DNA of 64,000 nt from Oreohelix idahoensis (Eukaryota; Mollusca; Gastropoda; Stylommatophora; Oreohelicidae), in NCBI GenBank assembly GCA_024509875.1, contig JAMPIV010005045.1, positions 62,001 through 126,000 on the forward strand, written 5' to 3'. Below the pieces are notes generated by a model, which was not told the origin of the DNA, did no database searches, and saw only the letters and a program-made list of their open reading frames with translations. Within the stretch, counting starts at the first letter, position 1; every line of letters starts with the position of its first letter. The position numbers and the translations under genes were made by a program. Shown here piece by piece: positions 10,566 to 22,087 of the stretch.

Positions 10566-10930
10566 CATGGACTGTTTTACTTGAGCACAGCAGAAATTAT
10601 TACCAGAAAATCTTTATCAGGGATGGAATGTGTAACATAAGCACAAAATGGACATTGTTAACTAATTTGAAGGAATAAGTGAGAAAAGCATAAAACAATG
10701 AAAGATGTGAATCTCACTAAAATGGTGTCCCCCGTGATTGTGAATGGCTTAGGCTAGCCACTTCCATTTTGCGCTGTTCTGAGTGTCCCGTATCTGACAA
10801 AGGACTTCTGGTTGTAGCTTTGGCTGTCTTGGCTACTGGTGTCTTGTTATGACTGTTCTTGTTCATTGTACATTCTCAGATAACCACATCTATCTCTGTT
10901 TTAAAGCTGGCAGTCCATCTCAGGCTTCTA
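10566..10930. other. No gene seen
   Basis: Low-complexity-free intergenic or intronic sequence. No supported feature. Confidence 0.4.
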
Positions 10931-11199
10931 TCGTCACCATGCTGTTTGTCCCTCAACTGTGTTGGAGATAGCCACATTAGCCACCATGCTGTTTGTCCCT
11001 CAACTGTGTTGGAGAAAGCCACATTAGCCACCATGCTGTTTGTCCCTCAACTGTGTTTTAGAAAGCCACATTAGCCACCATGCTGTTTGTCACTCAACTG
11101 TGTTGGAGAAAGCCACATTAGCCACCATGCTGTTTGTCCCTCAACTGTGTTGGAGAAAGCCACATTAGCCACCATGCTGTTTGTCCCTCAACTGTGTTG
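10931..11199 (+). repeat. 47-bp minisatellite, left block
   Basis: About 5.7 copies of a 47-bp unit containing GCCACATTAGCCACCATGCT and CCTCAACTGTGTTGGAGAAA. It stops at TGTTG where a solo LTR is inserted and resumes in phase at 13630. Its translation (repeated ATMLFVPQLC) is an artefact. Confidence 0.9.
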
Positions 11200-13629
11200 T
11201 GTCGTAAATTTATTTTGAGAGAAAAGAGTCGTAGAAATAGTGGTCCGGTTTAGAGTGGAAAATGATGATGGAAAGCTCAGTGATAGAAAATGTAGAGATT
11301 TAATAGTTACTTCACAGCGTGCTGGAGGAGAGTAAAGACAGACTTATTTACGACAAATCGTGTCTCTCAATCTTCCCTTTCACTCTCCTGGTCAAACAAT
11401 TATTTGCCAGTTTTCCAGACTCGCATCTGCGCGCACACCGATTCGGTGTTTTCAAACACACACACGACGTTGATACAAACTATATTAAACGAATAGGGGA
11501 AAAGTTGGGCTTTGGGTATATCCAACACACAGAACTAAATGAGTTTATGTGATTTTATTCACTTTAAACATCAATCACTAAAAATATCAGATATTACATA
11601 AATTATCATAAGTACACAAATGCAAATAACAAATTTGGGAGGGGGTGAAGAAGATTGGTATCGACTAAGCCCTTCCCGCTCATTAGACAAAGACAAACCC
11701 AGTCCAAAGATAGATAATATCAGGAACACGGGTACGTTAACCTAACAGTGAAGTTAATTACTCTGAAAGAGGTGTTACCAAGTTAGGTATAAGTGATAGA
11801 AAAAAAAAACCTGTTCTTCCCAGCTGTTCTTCCCTTTACTAAGCAAATGGAAAGGAGGTGGTTTTAAACAGAGTTAACAAATTATCAACTATCCCACTTA
11901 AAGGAACAATGTAGGGTATACAGAAAAGATATATGTTACCAGGTAAGCAAGTTAACAAAATGGTCACACAAAAGAATTAATTTCCTGTCATTCATACACG
12001 CGCTAGCAAAGGCCTTCACTCATCTTGCTCTCACTTACCGATTGTGAAAAAATCTTGCACTCCATAGAATAACACAACAGCAGTTACACCTCAACTAAAT
12101 GTATGAGTGTTTGTTCAAGTTCTAGCCCCAGATTATCGGGTAGGCGGTCAGCACATAAAAGGGTCCCGTAATCGCTGGAAAATGAATCTGTAGTTGTGTC
12201 TCTTTTCTTAATAACAGTTTCTATGGGAGGGCACGGTCTCTGATACCGGGGTGAGGATGGTGTGGTCTATTTGACTATGCCGCGGATAATAAAATTCTTA
12301 CGTGTGCTGGTACACTTTATCCGTGAGGTATGGTTTAAGTCCAGTGAGAAAACTAGTCACATCACTGTTCAGGAAATTATGAATTATCTCTCTGTGTCAG
12401 TAAACTAACAAAGCTCGGGCCAGTGTTCTTCTTCCCGTTACGACTTAAGTTGTTTGATGGTGCGTTAAATTTGTCTTTGGGTGTGCTTTCTTTGCTATAA
12501 GTTAGATAGCGGAATTCCAAACATAGAATCGCCTCAAAGATTAAAAATGTACACAGTCTCAACAAGTTCTGCGTCAGGGGAACTCTACACACTGTTTATG
12601 CTTTGCTTTGCTTAGATTGATTTCTTTATTGCTTTCTTAATGCTGGGATCGCACAGGTTACGATCACTCTGTATGAAAGAAAAAAAAGACATGTAATATA
12701 CCGAAAACAAATAACCTTCTAAAGCGCGATGAATTTCCCGTTAAGCCTATAATACACTCGAGTATTTAATTATGTATTTAATAAACACTGCGCGAGTTCT
12801 AGTGGTTAAAAACACACATCTATAAAACTAGGACTTAACTGAATTTATTAATTATAAATTCCTTTGCGACTTTAAAAGTTAATTTAAGCATCTGTTATCT
12901 TTTGAAATAATATAATAGATAGGTCATTATATTTAAAACTGGAACTCTTGAGATGGTTTAATTTAATAGATTTAAATTAGCACAAACTCCATTTAAATAG
13001 AATGACTGAGCTAGACCACTGATCACTTTACACAATATATATTACCGCTTTGCACAGAAATAGAAATCACTGCAAATATATATAAAATCCAGGGGAAAAT
13101 CTATAACAAGATTTCAATAAAGCTAGTGCTTCTGTAAAGGTCTGGCCAGCGAGTGATAACGTGTCTAGTTCTTCATGGTCTATTTAGCTAAAATGGAATG
13201 TAAGTTGAGTGGGACATGATAAACTTAACAACTTATTTGATCTCACGAACTTTTGGGGATCTGACCGCCAAATCAAGAGAAGAAGCCGCCCCCTGGTCTT
13301 CGTATCCGCTCGCTGCTGCCCGTTTCGCTTTCCCCCGTTCGCTCGGTTCCTCGATTGACACCGAGACGCGAAATTAGCGGCAAGCAACTGCGTCTCGTAT
13401 CAGGGAAAACTACTGTCTTTGATAGCGCCGATAGTCTCCCCTAAGATCCCTCGGTCTGTCTCTTTGATCTCGTCGCTGTATCCTACATGAGTCCCGGTGG
13501 AATGCGTTCTGGCAAACGAAAAGTTACAACAAATGTTCAGGGGTTCTAATGTTATGAAAAGCTAAAGGTCCCTTTAAATCATCCATCATATCAGGGAAAA
13601 TTCACTAGTCAAACTAGACGTACGTCACA
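11200..13629 (-). mobile_element. Solo LTR (2430 bp) inside the 47-bp minisatellite
   Basis: The insertion begins TGTCGTAAATTT and ends GTACGTCACA. It is flanked by the 5-bp duplication TGTTG (11195-11199 and 13630-13634), and the minisatellite resumes in phase. The ends resemble those of element 3 read in the same direction (TGTCGTAGATTT ... CTACGTGACA), so by analogy it lies in minus orientation. There is no internal coding region, so it is most likely the product of LTR-LTR recombination. Body similarity to element 3 is weak by eye. Confidence 0.8.
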
Positions 13630-13852
13630 TGTTGGAGAAAGCCACATTAGCCACCATGCTGTTTGTCCCTCAACTGTGTTGGAGAAAGCCACATTAGCCA
13701 CCATGCTGTTTGTCCCTCAACTGTGTTGGAGAAAGCCACATTAGCCACCATGCTGTTTGTCCCTCAACTGTGTTGGAGAAAGCCACATTAGCCACCATGC
13801 TGTTTGTCCCTCAACTGCGTTGGAGAAAGCCACATTAGTCACCATGCTGCTC
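13630..13852 (+). repeat. 47-bp minisatellite, right block
   Basis: About 4.7 further copies of the unit seen at 10931-11199, starting with the TSD TGTTG and decaying after CACCATGCTGCTCTCATGG. Confidence 0.9.
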
Positions 13853-14513
13853 TCATGGAGCTGACAGTTTTGGAGTACATATTCTACTGTTTGTTTGGTT
13901 ATGACAGTGAAAAACTAGGTCACTTGTTCGGTACTGAGCTGTCTTGAGAAAGTCACATTACTACTGTCAGATTACATACTGTTTAATCATTCTCATTTTT
14001 TGTTGTTCTTTCATCTTAACTCTCTGACTCCGGAACAACGCTCAGAGCATTGGTCAGATTTGACACCTGTGCCAAAACAACTCTCTGAGCGTTGTTTTTA
14101 GTCTCGCGAATTAAAATTACGGCACAGGGTGGAAAATAATTACGGAGTCAAAGAGTTAAGGTGCATGGAACCAACTCTGGTGTTGAGCTGTTTGCAAGAA
14201 ATCTGCTCCATAGCACAATTATATATTTCTGTTCTGGTTATTGCTGTAGCACTTTATTTAATATGATGAGTTTGCAAACCCCATACACAGGTTCAAGTTA
14301 GTCACCTCGTATGATATGCCTGAGGGAACAGTGGTTATATTCTTTCATTGTCTCTTTGGAAACCACAAATAGTAAAAAATGTCAATGTATATTTCTATTA
14401 TATTTAGCAGGTTGTAATTCTGTTTTAATCTACCCTGTTTCATAAAGTACATGTTTCTTCATTCAGTTTCTTTAGTACTTTTTTTTTTGGGAGAGAGTGG
14501 ATCTGATCTGCTG
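13853..14513. other. Non-coding stretch with a family R repeat copy
   Basis: Positions 14255-14375 resemble family R (TATGATATGCCTGAGGGAAC then TCATTGTCTCTTTGGAAACC). Near 14030-14155 there is a loose inverted similarity (TTAACTCTCTGACTCCGG against GGAGTCAAAGAGTTAAGG), possibly a MITE. No coding sequence is supported. Confidence 0.45.
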
Positions 14514-14527
14514 GAATATATACTAAC

Positions 14528-15211
14528 TTACTTAGTCGTTCCCCTTCTACCATGTAGAAAAAGTCTCCCAGCTGCTGCTTTTCGAGTGGCCAACTCTTTG
14601 ATGCCTCCCTTTTGGTCTATAATAGCTCCGAGGTATTTAAAGTAGTCGACCTGTTCTCCCAGCTTAATCTGATGTCTTCTTTCTTCTCGTGATATCACCA
14701 TAGATTTTGTTTTAGAGCTGCTTATGACCATCCCTCTCTTCTCCAGCTCTTCCTTCCAGACTTGCAGGTTGGATTGGAGATGTGCCTCTGATTTAGCAAT
14801 CAGGGCAACATCATCAGCAAATGACAGATCTGAAATACAGACCTGTCTCATCTTCCAGTACCCCACTGAATACTTTCTTGTTCTCTCCTTACATGCCTTG
14901 ATGACATCATCCATGAGGAGTATGAAAAGATAAGGTGACAGGATATCACCTTGTCTTACACCAGTGGTGGTCCTGAACTCTTCTGACTTATGGTTTGCTG
15001 TCCTCACATAATTTCTGCAAGACTTGTAGAAGCTCTGTATAGCATGAATCAGAGGTGCTGGAATGTTCTTCCTTGCCAAACAGTCCCAAAGTTTGCTCCA
15101 GGGGACCCTGTCAAACGCCTTTTCCAGATCTATGAAACAAAGATGGATCTCACTCTTATACTCAAGGTCCTTTTTCACTTTGGTTTGCTCAGAATCCGCA
15201 CTGGACCTCAT
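14528..15211 (-). pseudogene. LINE A RT palm and truncated C-terminus
   Basis: The 227-residue frame carries RT motif A (CFIDLEKAFDRVPW), TGVRQGDILSPYLF, and the catalytic FADDVALIA. YLGAIIDQKGG follows, and the frame ends abruptly in GRLFLHGRRGTTK. The last residues are those of the family's C-terminus, so roughly the thumb and C-terminal domain have been deleted in frame. Confidence 0.87.
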
Positions 15212-16082
15212 CCAATTGTGGCTCAGCTAGGCGTCGGAGTTTCTGCTCTAGGATTCTAGAGTAGATTTTACCAGGGACACTGAGAAGGGATATGCCTCTA
15301 TGGTTTCCACATTGTCGATTGTCACCCTTTTTGAAAATTGGTGGTATGATGGCAATCTCCCAATCCTTTGGTATGGTCTTGTTGCACCACGCTGCCTGCA
15401 GGACCCTTAAGAGTAATAGGTCGCCTGATGCTCCCATGTACTTAACCATTTCTGGTGTTATACCATCATGCCCTGCTGCTTTGCCCATCTTGATTTTCTC
15501 CAGTGCTGCCTTCAGTTCTTCCATCTTTATGTCATCTTCACCATCATTGGTTTTCTCTTCTGTGCTAGTAGTTATCATTTCTGATGCTTCACCATGCTCA
15601 CTATCCAGGAGTTCTGAGAAATATTCTTTCCATCTTTCCATTACTTCCTTTGGGGCAGTAAGCAATTTGCCTTGCTTGTCCTTTATAAATTTGAGAGGGC
15701 ATTGTCTTTCCTTCCTCATGTTCTTTAGGGTCTTATAGAACAATTTCTGGTTTTCTTGCGCATCTTTTTCTAGCTTTTCTCCAAATTCTTCCCTGGACTT
15801 CTGTTTTGCTGCTAGCACCTTGTTCTGTGCTTCTGTTCTGAGTGTCACATATTCTCTATATTTCTCCCTTTGTCCAGTTGTGTTTTTAGCTCCTAAGTAT
15901 TGTTTCCATGCCATTTTCTTCTCTCTTATTTTCTCTTTGACTTCCTCTGTACACCAAGCTGTCCTCTTTCTCTGGTTCCCAAGTAGGACTTCACCACATG
16001 CTTCTGCAGCTGTCTTTATGATGTCCTTGAATTTAAGCCAGAGGGTTTCCAAGTCATCAGGTTGTTCTTCTGTGTTTCTCAC
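15189..16082 (-). pseudogene. LINE A linker and RT N-terminal region
   Basis: The 297-residue frame continues from the endonuclease after about 250 bp of broken frame. It shows a lysine/glutamate-rich linker, then RT motifs 0-2: KAAGHDGITPEMVKY, IPKDWEIAIIPPIFKKGD, and NHRGISLLSVPGKIYSRIL. A frameshift near 15200 moves the rest of RT to another frame. Confidence 0.87.
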
Positions 16083-16332
16083 CGCTGCAGCAATAAGCCC
16101 CTGATATCTGGTCTTAACTTCTGGCTCTCTCAGCTTGTAGGTCTTAATACTTATTTCTCCCGTTCGTTTACTTTGTTTCTTGCGTGATGTTGGGCAGTTC
16201 CTAGGCTGAGCAACTCTTTCAGTTGTTCTTTTGATTGTAAGCAGGTAGTGATCACTTCCAATCTCTGGCCCCCTCCAGACTCTAGCATCCGGACATATTT
16301 GAATGAGCTCCTCCTAACAATGGCATAGTCGA

Positions 16333-17079
16333 TCAGTGACTTCTCATTCTTTGTTGGTTCACATCTAGTGTATGCTTATGGGGGAACTTTGTGTTTGTAA
16401 TGATCAGATTCTGCTCACTGCAGAATCTAAGGAGTGACTTTCCATTGTCATTGAGAGTATCTTCTCCATATCTTCCAATAACTCCACCCCATCTAGCATG
16501 GTCATTTCCAACTCTGGCATTGAAATCTCCGAGCATGATAATTTCATCTAGGCAGTCATCCACTGTCCTTTGAAGCAGTTTGAAGAATTCCTCCTTGACC
16601 TCTGCTCTCTCATCCTCATTTGGCCCATACACTGTGACCAGGTTGACTATGGTTTCTCCTTCTTTTAGTTTTACAACCATAATGCGCTCCGAGACAAAGT
16701 TCCATCCCTTGATACTATCTTTTTGGTTTTTGGCCACAATGCAACCCACACCCCCTTTAGCTCTTTCAGATGTGGGTACACCACTGTAGAGCAGCGTGTT
16801 GCCATCGAGATCCATGACTCCTTGTCCTTTTTTCTTTGTTTCCGTAATAGCTAGGATTTCTAGTTTTGCTTTCCTCATCTCTTCCACCAGCTCCTCTTCT
16901 TTCCCATTTATACTTCTTGTGTTCCAAGTTCCATAAGTCATAGTCCGTTCCAGTTTGTCGCCTTTAGAATCAGTCCGGTTTTCTCTCTTGTAGTTCTCGT
17001 AATCATGATTTAAAGCAAACAGGTGATTGGCCTGTTGTGCCTTTGCATGGTGGAGGGGCTGCCTCCTTACGGCCTCCAC
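16333..17079 (-). pseudogene. LINE A apurinic endonuclease domain
   Basis: The 248-residue frame starts near the 5' end of LINE A. Residues from about 50 form an exonuclease-endonuclease-phosphatase fold: TWNTRSI, the catalytic Glu in LAITETKKKG, GGVGCIV, VTVYGPNEDE, and the catalytic LGDFNARVG. This domain nicks target DNA to prime reverse transcription. The frame is lost after the TNTKFPHKHTLD region, before the last catalytic SDH-type motif can be read in frame. Such fragments are often misannotated as craniofacial development protein 2. Confidence 0.87.
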
Positions 17080-17144
17080 GCAGGCCGCCCTCCTCCTTTT
17101 TCAGCCGGTCTTGGGGCCGGCCAAGGCAGAGTTAGAATATATAC

Positions 17145-18318
17145 CTGGCTTTAAAATTAACGAAATTGTTAAATTTTAGAGCTGTTTTGAAAGCAATGAT
17201 GAATGAGAATTCTATACTCAGCTCGTATAGAATTGCACATTACCTGTTGTTGTATTACACACTATTAGCATTCAGTTTTTAAACAATCTTCCTTATAGTC
17301 TTAAAATGTTTTTGATGATTAGGGCTCATTCCAGGTGAAAACAGCCATCAGTATTGAGCACTACGAATTGAGTTTCGGACATTGCATTTGATTATCATTC
17401 ATTCATTTTAATATATAAATTAAAAAATGAAATGGAATGGATTTAGTTTTACAAATTAACTTATACAGAAAACTCTGGATTTTTGTCACCCTTTATCAAC
17501 CACAGTCACAAACATGCGACAAAGGTAAATATAGGTCAACAGACAAAGGCAACGGACAATGTAAACGCGAGGGTAAATGAATTTTAAAAAAACGATAAGA
17601 TGTATGATACAGAAAGATTAAAAAATATAAAAATACAGAACAAGCAAAACAGTTTATTAACTCAAATTTAACAAAAATAGAAAATGAAGTAACAAAGCCT
17701 AATGATATCCTGAGGAGATATTCACTGATAGCCGTGGTAAAATCGTGCCAAGAAATTTAGCAAGTGACACAGTCATTTATTCAGTCATTGTCCTTTTTCA
17801 CTCCTTATGGAGCCACTGCCGCAGCCAGTCCACTGGCATGAAGGCTTTTACTAAACATTCTCATACACTTGCAGGTGTGGTTTCCGTATGAGTTTGTTTT
17901 ATATGATGAGGTTACCAGACCCATGTATAACACACACACCCCTTTTGTGACACGCCTGAAGGTTCAGTTGTCTTAGTCTATCTTTGTGTCATCAGAAACC
18001 TGGGAACTACACAGATCATTTGTTTGTACAGTAGTTTAAACTGGCCGATTACTGCACCAGTCTCTTAAGTTATAATTGTATCTGTCATAAGTGACCTGGT
18101 CCGAGTTATGCATGTCCAATATGAGTCATTTGTACTAGTCCATGAGTGTATAATACTGTATAAGTGTCTCTTTATTACTTGCAGCTTGCATGATTTGACA
18201 TACTTAGTTCATACATCAATGAAAATGTTGTCACTGTTTCACTAGTTGTCAGTATACATTTAATGGATATATCACTGAATCACTCATACAAGTGTCGTGT
18301 CTCTGATTCTTCATGCAG
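17145..18318. other. Non-coding, probably intronic, with a family R repeat copy
   Basis: Positions 17800-18010 are a second good copy of family R. Positions 17400-17470 share an AT-rich motif (TTTTACAAATTAAC) with 46143-46210. If the cytochrome b5 exon call downstream is right, this is intron. No upstream cytochrome b5 heme-binding exon was found in it. Confidence 0.5.
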
Positions 18319-18359
18319 ACTAACACAGGACCCACTGGCACTGCTTCAGAAGGTAGCAG
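18319..18359 (+). CDS. Candidate penultimate exon of a cytochrome b5-like gene (41 nt)
   Basis: A pyrimidine-rich stretch ending TTCATGCAG precedes this exon, and AGCAG/GTAAGA follows it, giving good 3' and 5' splice sites. The exon reads as a short Thr/Ser/Gly-rich linker (TNTGPTGTASEGS). Its last two bases complete a Ser codon with the first base of the exon at 20753, so the phases match. The linker sits where cytochrome b5 has a variable hinge between its heme-binding core and its membrane anchor. The core exons were not found upstream and may lie outside the window. This is inference from splice sites and joining frame only. Confidence 0.5.
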
Positions 18360-18805
18360 GTAAGACAGTAACTTTATTTATGTGTGTATTCTTCAGATTA
18401 GTGACGCTTCCTGCTGTACTTATCTTGTTCCAGCTTTTAGCTTATCAGACTAGGTATTGCTGAGTTTCAAGCACAATATAATTAACAGAAATGAGTAACT
18501 TGTAGGCTCTTGTAAAAAAATAAAGGAAGAAAGTAGGTAGACACTAAACAACAGAAAAGCAAGACGAGCGCTAGACACTGCATATTTGAACCAGGCCATC
18601 TAGATGATATTACCTCACTGTCAAAGTGACCATGTTAACAATATACTTACTTACATAGTAAGAAGATACATCTGGCGTATATACAACCAGCGTGCAACAG
18701 GAACAATTAGCATTCATACCCTTAGACATTTGCTGAGGGAGACTGAGCACCTGTGGGTTTGCCTGGAGTGCAATGATGCCGATTCTGAACAACAGTAACA
18801 TAGTT

Positions 18806-19130
18806 TTTCTTTTATGTTGGGGTGTAGAGGTTAGCGAGAAAGAGTGTCATGCTATCCTATCGGCTGTCTTCCTTGTGATCTGATTCTAGTCCAGTCCTTG
18901 GTCCTTCAAGGTCTGATGTTATTGTCCGAGCAAACTTTGGGTTATCCTAGAGGTCTGGATCCTTGGCTCTTGGTTTCCCATGTTTATCGTGGTAGCCAGT
19001 CTTCTCCCATTCTGCTGACATGGTCAGATCATTGCAGCTAGGACTGTTCCTTTCAGATCTGCAGGGGCTGGGTTTCTAGACAATGATGTATCGTCTTGTT
19101 GCAGACCCTTTCCCTTCTTGTCCTTTAACA
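18806..19130 (-). repeat. LINE A-family 3' fragment
   Basis: Read on the minus strand it matches 52090-52400 along its length (for example AGGTCTGGATCC and CCATTCTGC both appear in the same order). The frame is degraded. It lies inside the presumed intron of the cytochrome b5-like gene. The stretch 18620-18680 contains CTTACTTACATAGTAAG, similar to the family's tail. Confidence 0.7.
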
Positions 19131-19470
19131 ATATACAACCCGCTAAATAAGCCCCCAAAAAGTTTATTGTTCAGGTAGTCACTGTCATGACACACCTCAC
19201 AACTATGGAATATTAGACCTAGAATTATCCACACATTATTATAGAGGTGTCATATCATAGTCACTTGCACAATACGGCAGTGGTGTCTTTTGGATGGACC
19301 TGAATTGAAACTTTAGAGTGCCCGTGATTGTTGTTTTTTCAATTGTCTTCTGTTGTCCACCTACTTTCTGACTTTCTTGGGCTATCTACTATTTAGTCTT
19401 TTTTTATTTTATTTGTTTATGACTCGCAGGCCTTGGATTCCCTCTTTTTAATTCAAGAATGATCTAGAAT

Positions 19471-19843
19471 GGGGGTCAACAACCAGTCCATTCCGATCTA
19501 CCGGTAGATCCCTGTGGATGATTTAGTAGATCTTTAGGCGACTGTGTGAAAAAAAGAAAGATGTTTTTAAACTAGAGAAACTTAATACTAGACCTCTACC
19601 GGCGGCATTTAAAATCACGGTGCCCCGGAACCAAGGCTACTTTTTACGCATTCCCAATGAAAACTTGAGCTGGCTACTAAAACATATTAGTGAAGTGCAT
19701 GAGATAGAAACACGATCTTTTGTTTATACTGGTCGTCATCACCACCCCCGTCGTCATTCCCCCCCCCCCGACAGAGACAGTAGATCTTTAGAGGGCTCTG
19801 TATTACTAAAGTAGATCCTAAAAGCTTCTGGATTGCCGACCCC
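19471..19843. mobile_element. hAT-like non-autonomous element (candidate)
   Basis: The ends GGGGGTCAACAACC and, in reverse complement, GGGGTCGGCAATCC are imperfect inverted repeats of the hAT type. The interior repeats GTAGATCTTTA near both ends. No convincing 8-bp TSD is visible. Confidence 0.4.
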
Positions 19844-20191
19844 ATATCTACAACGATGAATCAATTGCAGTTTCTGAAAACTACTGGCTACTAAACAATT
19901 AATTTAACTTTCTCTCTAAACATTGTCTAGAAGGTGCTGGAAGGTTTTAATGTTTTACTTGCCCTCATTGTGTTAAGATGTACATAAACTATTCCATGAA
20001 GAGCTCCTTGGTGGTGTGGTTATTATGTACAGCCTTGAGACAAGGGTTAACCTCCGCTGAGGAGTAAACTCTTAGAGGCTGTGCCAGTCAGAACATATGC
20101 TTATATTGCTAAGTACAGGACTTCAACCCCATACCTGAAACTCTTAGGTTGAAATGTGTTTCGGAATTCTAAATAATTTTGTTTTTCACGG

Positions 20192-20527
20192 TAGGGCTGG
20201 ATTATCCATTAGGCTAAGTAGGCTGAAGCCTAGGGCCCGGAGCTCATGGAGGTGTGTGAATAAGTTAAAAAAAATTTTAAAAATGCAGTGACTTTTCAAT
20301 AAAATGTGTTTACCTTAATAATAATAAAAATAAACATAAAAAATAATTACAAATAAAAGAGGTAAGCAGTGCTAACAAACTAATGTACCAGTCTATTAAT
20401 AATACTAGTATATACCATCACCATGCTAAGGGGTTGAAAAAAAATATTAAAATTATTGGCTATTAGATGAAGATGGGGCCCAAACACCAAAAAGCCTAGA
20501 GGCCCTTCTTGGCTTAATCTGGCCCTG
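20192..20527. mobile_element. hAT-like MITE (336 bp)
   Basis: The ends TAGGGCTGGATTATCC and, in reverse complement, CAGGGCCAGATTAAGCC are imperfect inverted repeats. The flanks TTTCACGG (20184-20191) and CTTCACGG (20528-20535) are a near-perfect 8-bp target duplication, as expected for hAT. There is no coding capacity. It sits in the presumed cytochrome b5 intron. Confidence 0.65.
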
Positions 20528-20752
20528 CTTCACGGTAGTCGTCCATGTAATTTTGGATAATGGGGTTGGAGGACCTGTAACATGGACTGTATGGAAAAAA
20601 GTAGAAAGATATTTTGTTTTTTTTAAATTCCATGAAGTAATTATCCAGAATTTGAATTAAGTTTTTTCAAGTATTTATTTAAATGAGCTTTGCAGAATTT
20701 CACCCCATAGTGATTATATATGTATTGTGATCTATGTTTTATTTGTTCTCAG

Positions 20753-20831
20753 CTCATCATGGACCGGATGGCTTCTTCCAGTTGGTATAATCTTAGCTGC
20801 GATCTTTGCCTACCGTTATATTTCTTCATAA
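20753..20831 (+). CDS. Candidate terminal exon of a cytochrome b5-like gene (tail anchor)
   Basis: A polypyrimidine tract ending TTTGTTCTCAG precedes the exon. Joined to 18319-18359 it reads SSSSWTGWLLPVG, then a hydrophobic segment IILAAIFAYRYISS and a stop. Vertebrate microsomal cytochrome b5 ends in the same pattern: a Ser run, Trp, a single hydrophobic helix, Tyr-Arg, and a short polar tail that inserts into the ER or outer mitochondrial membrane. The 25-residue tail has the right length for one membrane span. Cytochrome b5 donates electrons to desaturases and P450s, but the heme-binding core is not seen here, so the identity rests on the tail alone. Alternative: another tail-anchored protein. 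Confidence 0.55.
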
Positions 20832-20957
20832 GACATTGCTCTTTTTTTTTTTAGCCCCTTATCATATGATCAAAATATATAAGCCAGACCAAGCTTTGGG
20901 TTTTGGGAGGACACATTAGATATATGTGTGGAGGGGCAGTACAAAACGTAATCAGGG

Positions 20958-20963
20958 AATAAA
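20958..20963 (+). terminator. Possible polyadenylation signal
   Basis: AATAAA lies 127 bp after the stop codon of the candidate cytochrome b5 exon and is followed by a GT-rich stretch. In AT-rich DNA such a hexamer is common, so support is modest. Confidence 0.35.
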
Positions 20964-21860
20964 TTTGAATTTTGTGTGTGTCTGTTTAAGCAGATGTGTT
21001 TCTACATGCTACTGTGAGCTGTTCCTTTTCTAATTTTTCCAGAAAGTGGTCCATATAAAACTGACGTATCCCAGTTTTCCTTCTTAACTTTTTAGCTCCC
21101 TCCGAAGTACTGGCCTTCATTTAGTTCATGTTAAGTCCTGCTGTTCTAGATACTTCCATGTATGTGTTGCCTTTTTCTCACTCTTCTTGTGTCTCCGGTT
21201 TTCTCTATATGTTTTTTGGACTAACGTCTCTTTTACTTTGGGGATTCCACACCAAAAGGGCTGCATTATGGTAGCTGTTTGGTGGTTTCCTCAGAGTGTC
21301 CTATTTCTCTTTCTTTTCCTCACCTCTTTTGTTAATTAATCTCCTTATTTACTCCTTACAGAGCATAGATACAATTGCAGCAAGAAGCCTGTGACGGAGC
21401 AGTTCTTTTGCTCTTGCCGTGGGGGTTTTCTTTAGGAATTTGTATTACATGATGGAGTTCACCTCATGTTCCCACTGATATTTGTCTGGTTCTATCCCTC
21501 ATTTCCTGTCTTACAGTGAGAATGAGATATATCCCTGCTGTTGAGATTTATATGCATGTTAACATTGAAATCCTGAGCTATTGCATCCACAAGAGGGATT
21601 AAACAATATTGTCAAGTCTGACAGTTTTATGAAAAGTTTATGTTTGATAAAAGCATGTTTGCCTTGTCACCATTTTAGACAACAGGGTTAAAATTTAGTA
21701 GGTCATTGGCTGTTGAGCACGAGTCACAACTTTCAGATACATCTTAAGTGCAGTCTGGATCAGTTCTGATGCCTGTGACCTCTAACCTCTATTGTCAACT
21801 CCAGTATCATCTGTTTTGTTGGTTCCTTGGGGTCTCTAAACAAAGACAGAACAGGACCAC
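20964..21860. other. Non-coding, with a weak family R copy
   Basis: Positions 21360-21560 (GCTCTTGCCGTGGGGGTTTTC, GTATTACATGATGGAGTTC) resemble family R and the copy at 29185-29340. No coding sequence is supported. Confidence 0.4.
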
Positions 21861-22087
21861 TGCAACCTCATTATGTCAAACAAGGCAACTGAGATGAGGT
21901 TGGCAACCTCATCATGTCAAACAAGGCAACAGATGAGGTTGGCAACCTCATCATGTCAAACAAGGCAACTAAAATGAGGGCGGCAACCTCATCATGTCAA
22001 ACAAGGCAACTAAAATGAGGTTGGCAACCTCATCATGTCAAACAAGGCAACTAAAATGAGGTTGGCAACCTCATCATGTCAAACAAA
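21861..22087 (+). repeat. 41-bp tandem repeat
   Basis: About 5.5 copies of a unit containing GGCAACCTCATCATGTCAAA and CAAGGCAACTAAAATGAGGT, with a 2-bp deletion in one copy. Confidence 0.9.

Larger units (their letters stand above)
14524..17134 (-). mobile_element. APE-type non-LTR retrotransposon (LINE A), internally deleted
   Basis: It is flanked by the 10-bp duplication GAATATATAC (14514-14523 and 17135-17144). From its 5' end on the minus strand it holds an AP endonuclease, an RT with FADD, and a short C-terminus ending HGRRGTTK, followed by a (TAAG)n-like tail. The ORF is broken into three frames. The RT thumb and most of the C-terminal domain are missing: the frame jumps from the palm/thumb region straight to the terminal GRRGTTK. 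Copies of the missing C-terminus occur at 52067-52534 and 18806-19130. Confidence 0.88.

Noticed and set aside
10859..11074. Small secreted-looking ORF with ATMLFVPQLC repeats
   Set aside because: Translation of the 47-bp minisatellite.
16333..17079. Host gene resembling craniofacial development protein 2
   Set aside because: This is the AP endonuclease of a LINE with RT downstream and a TSD around it.
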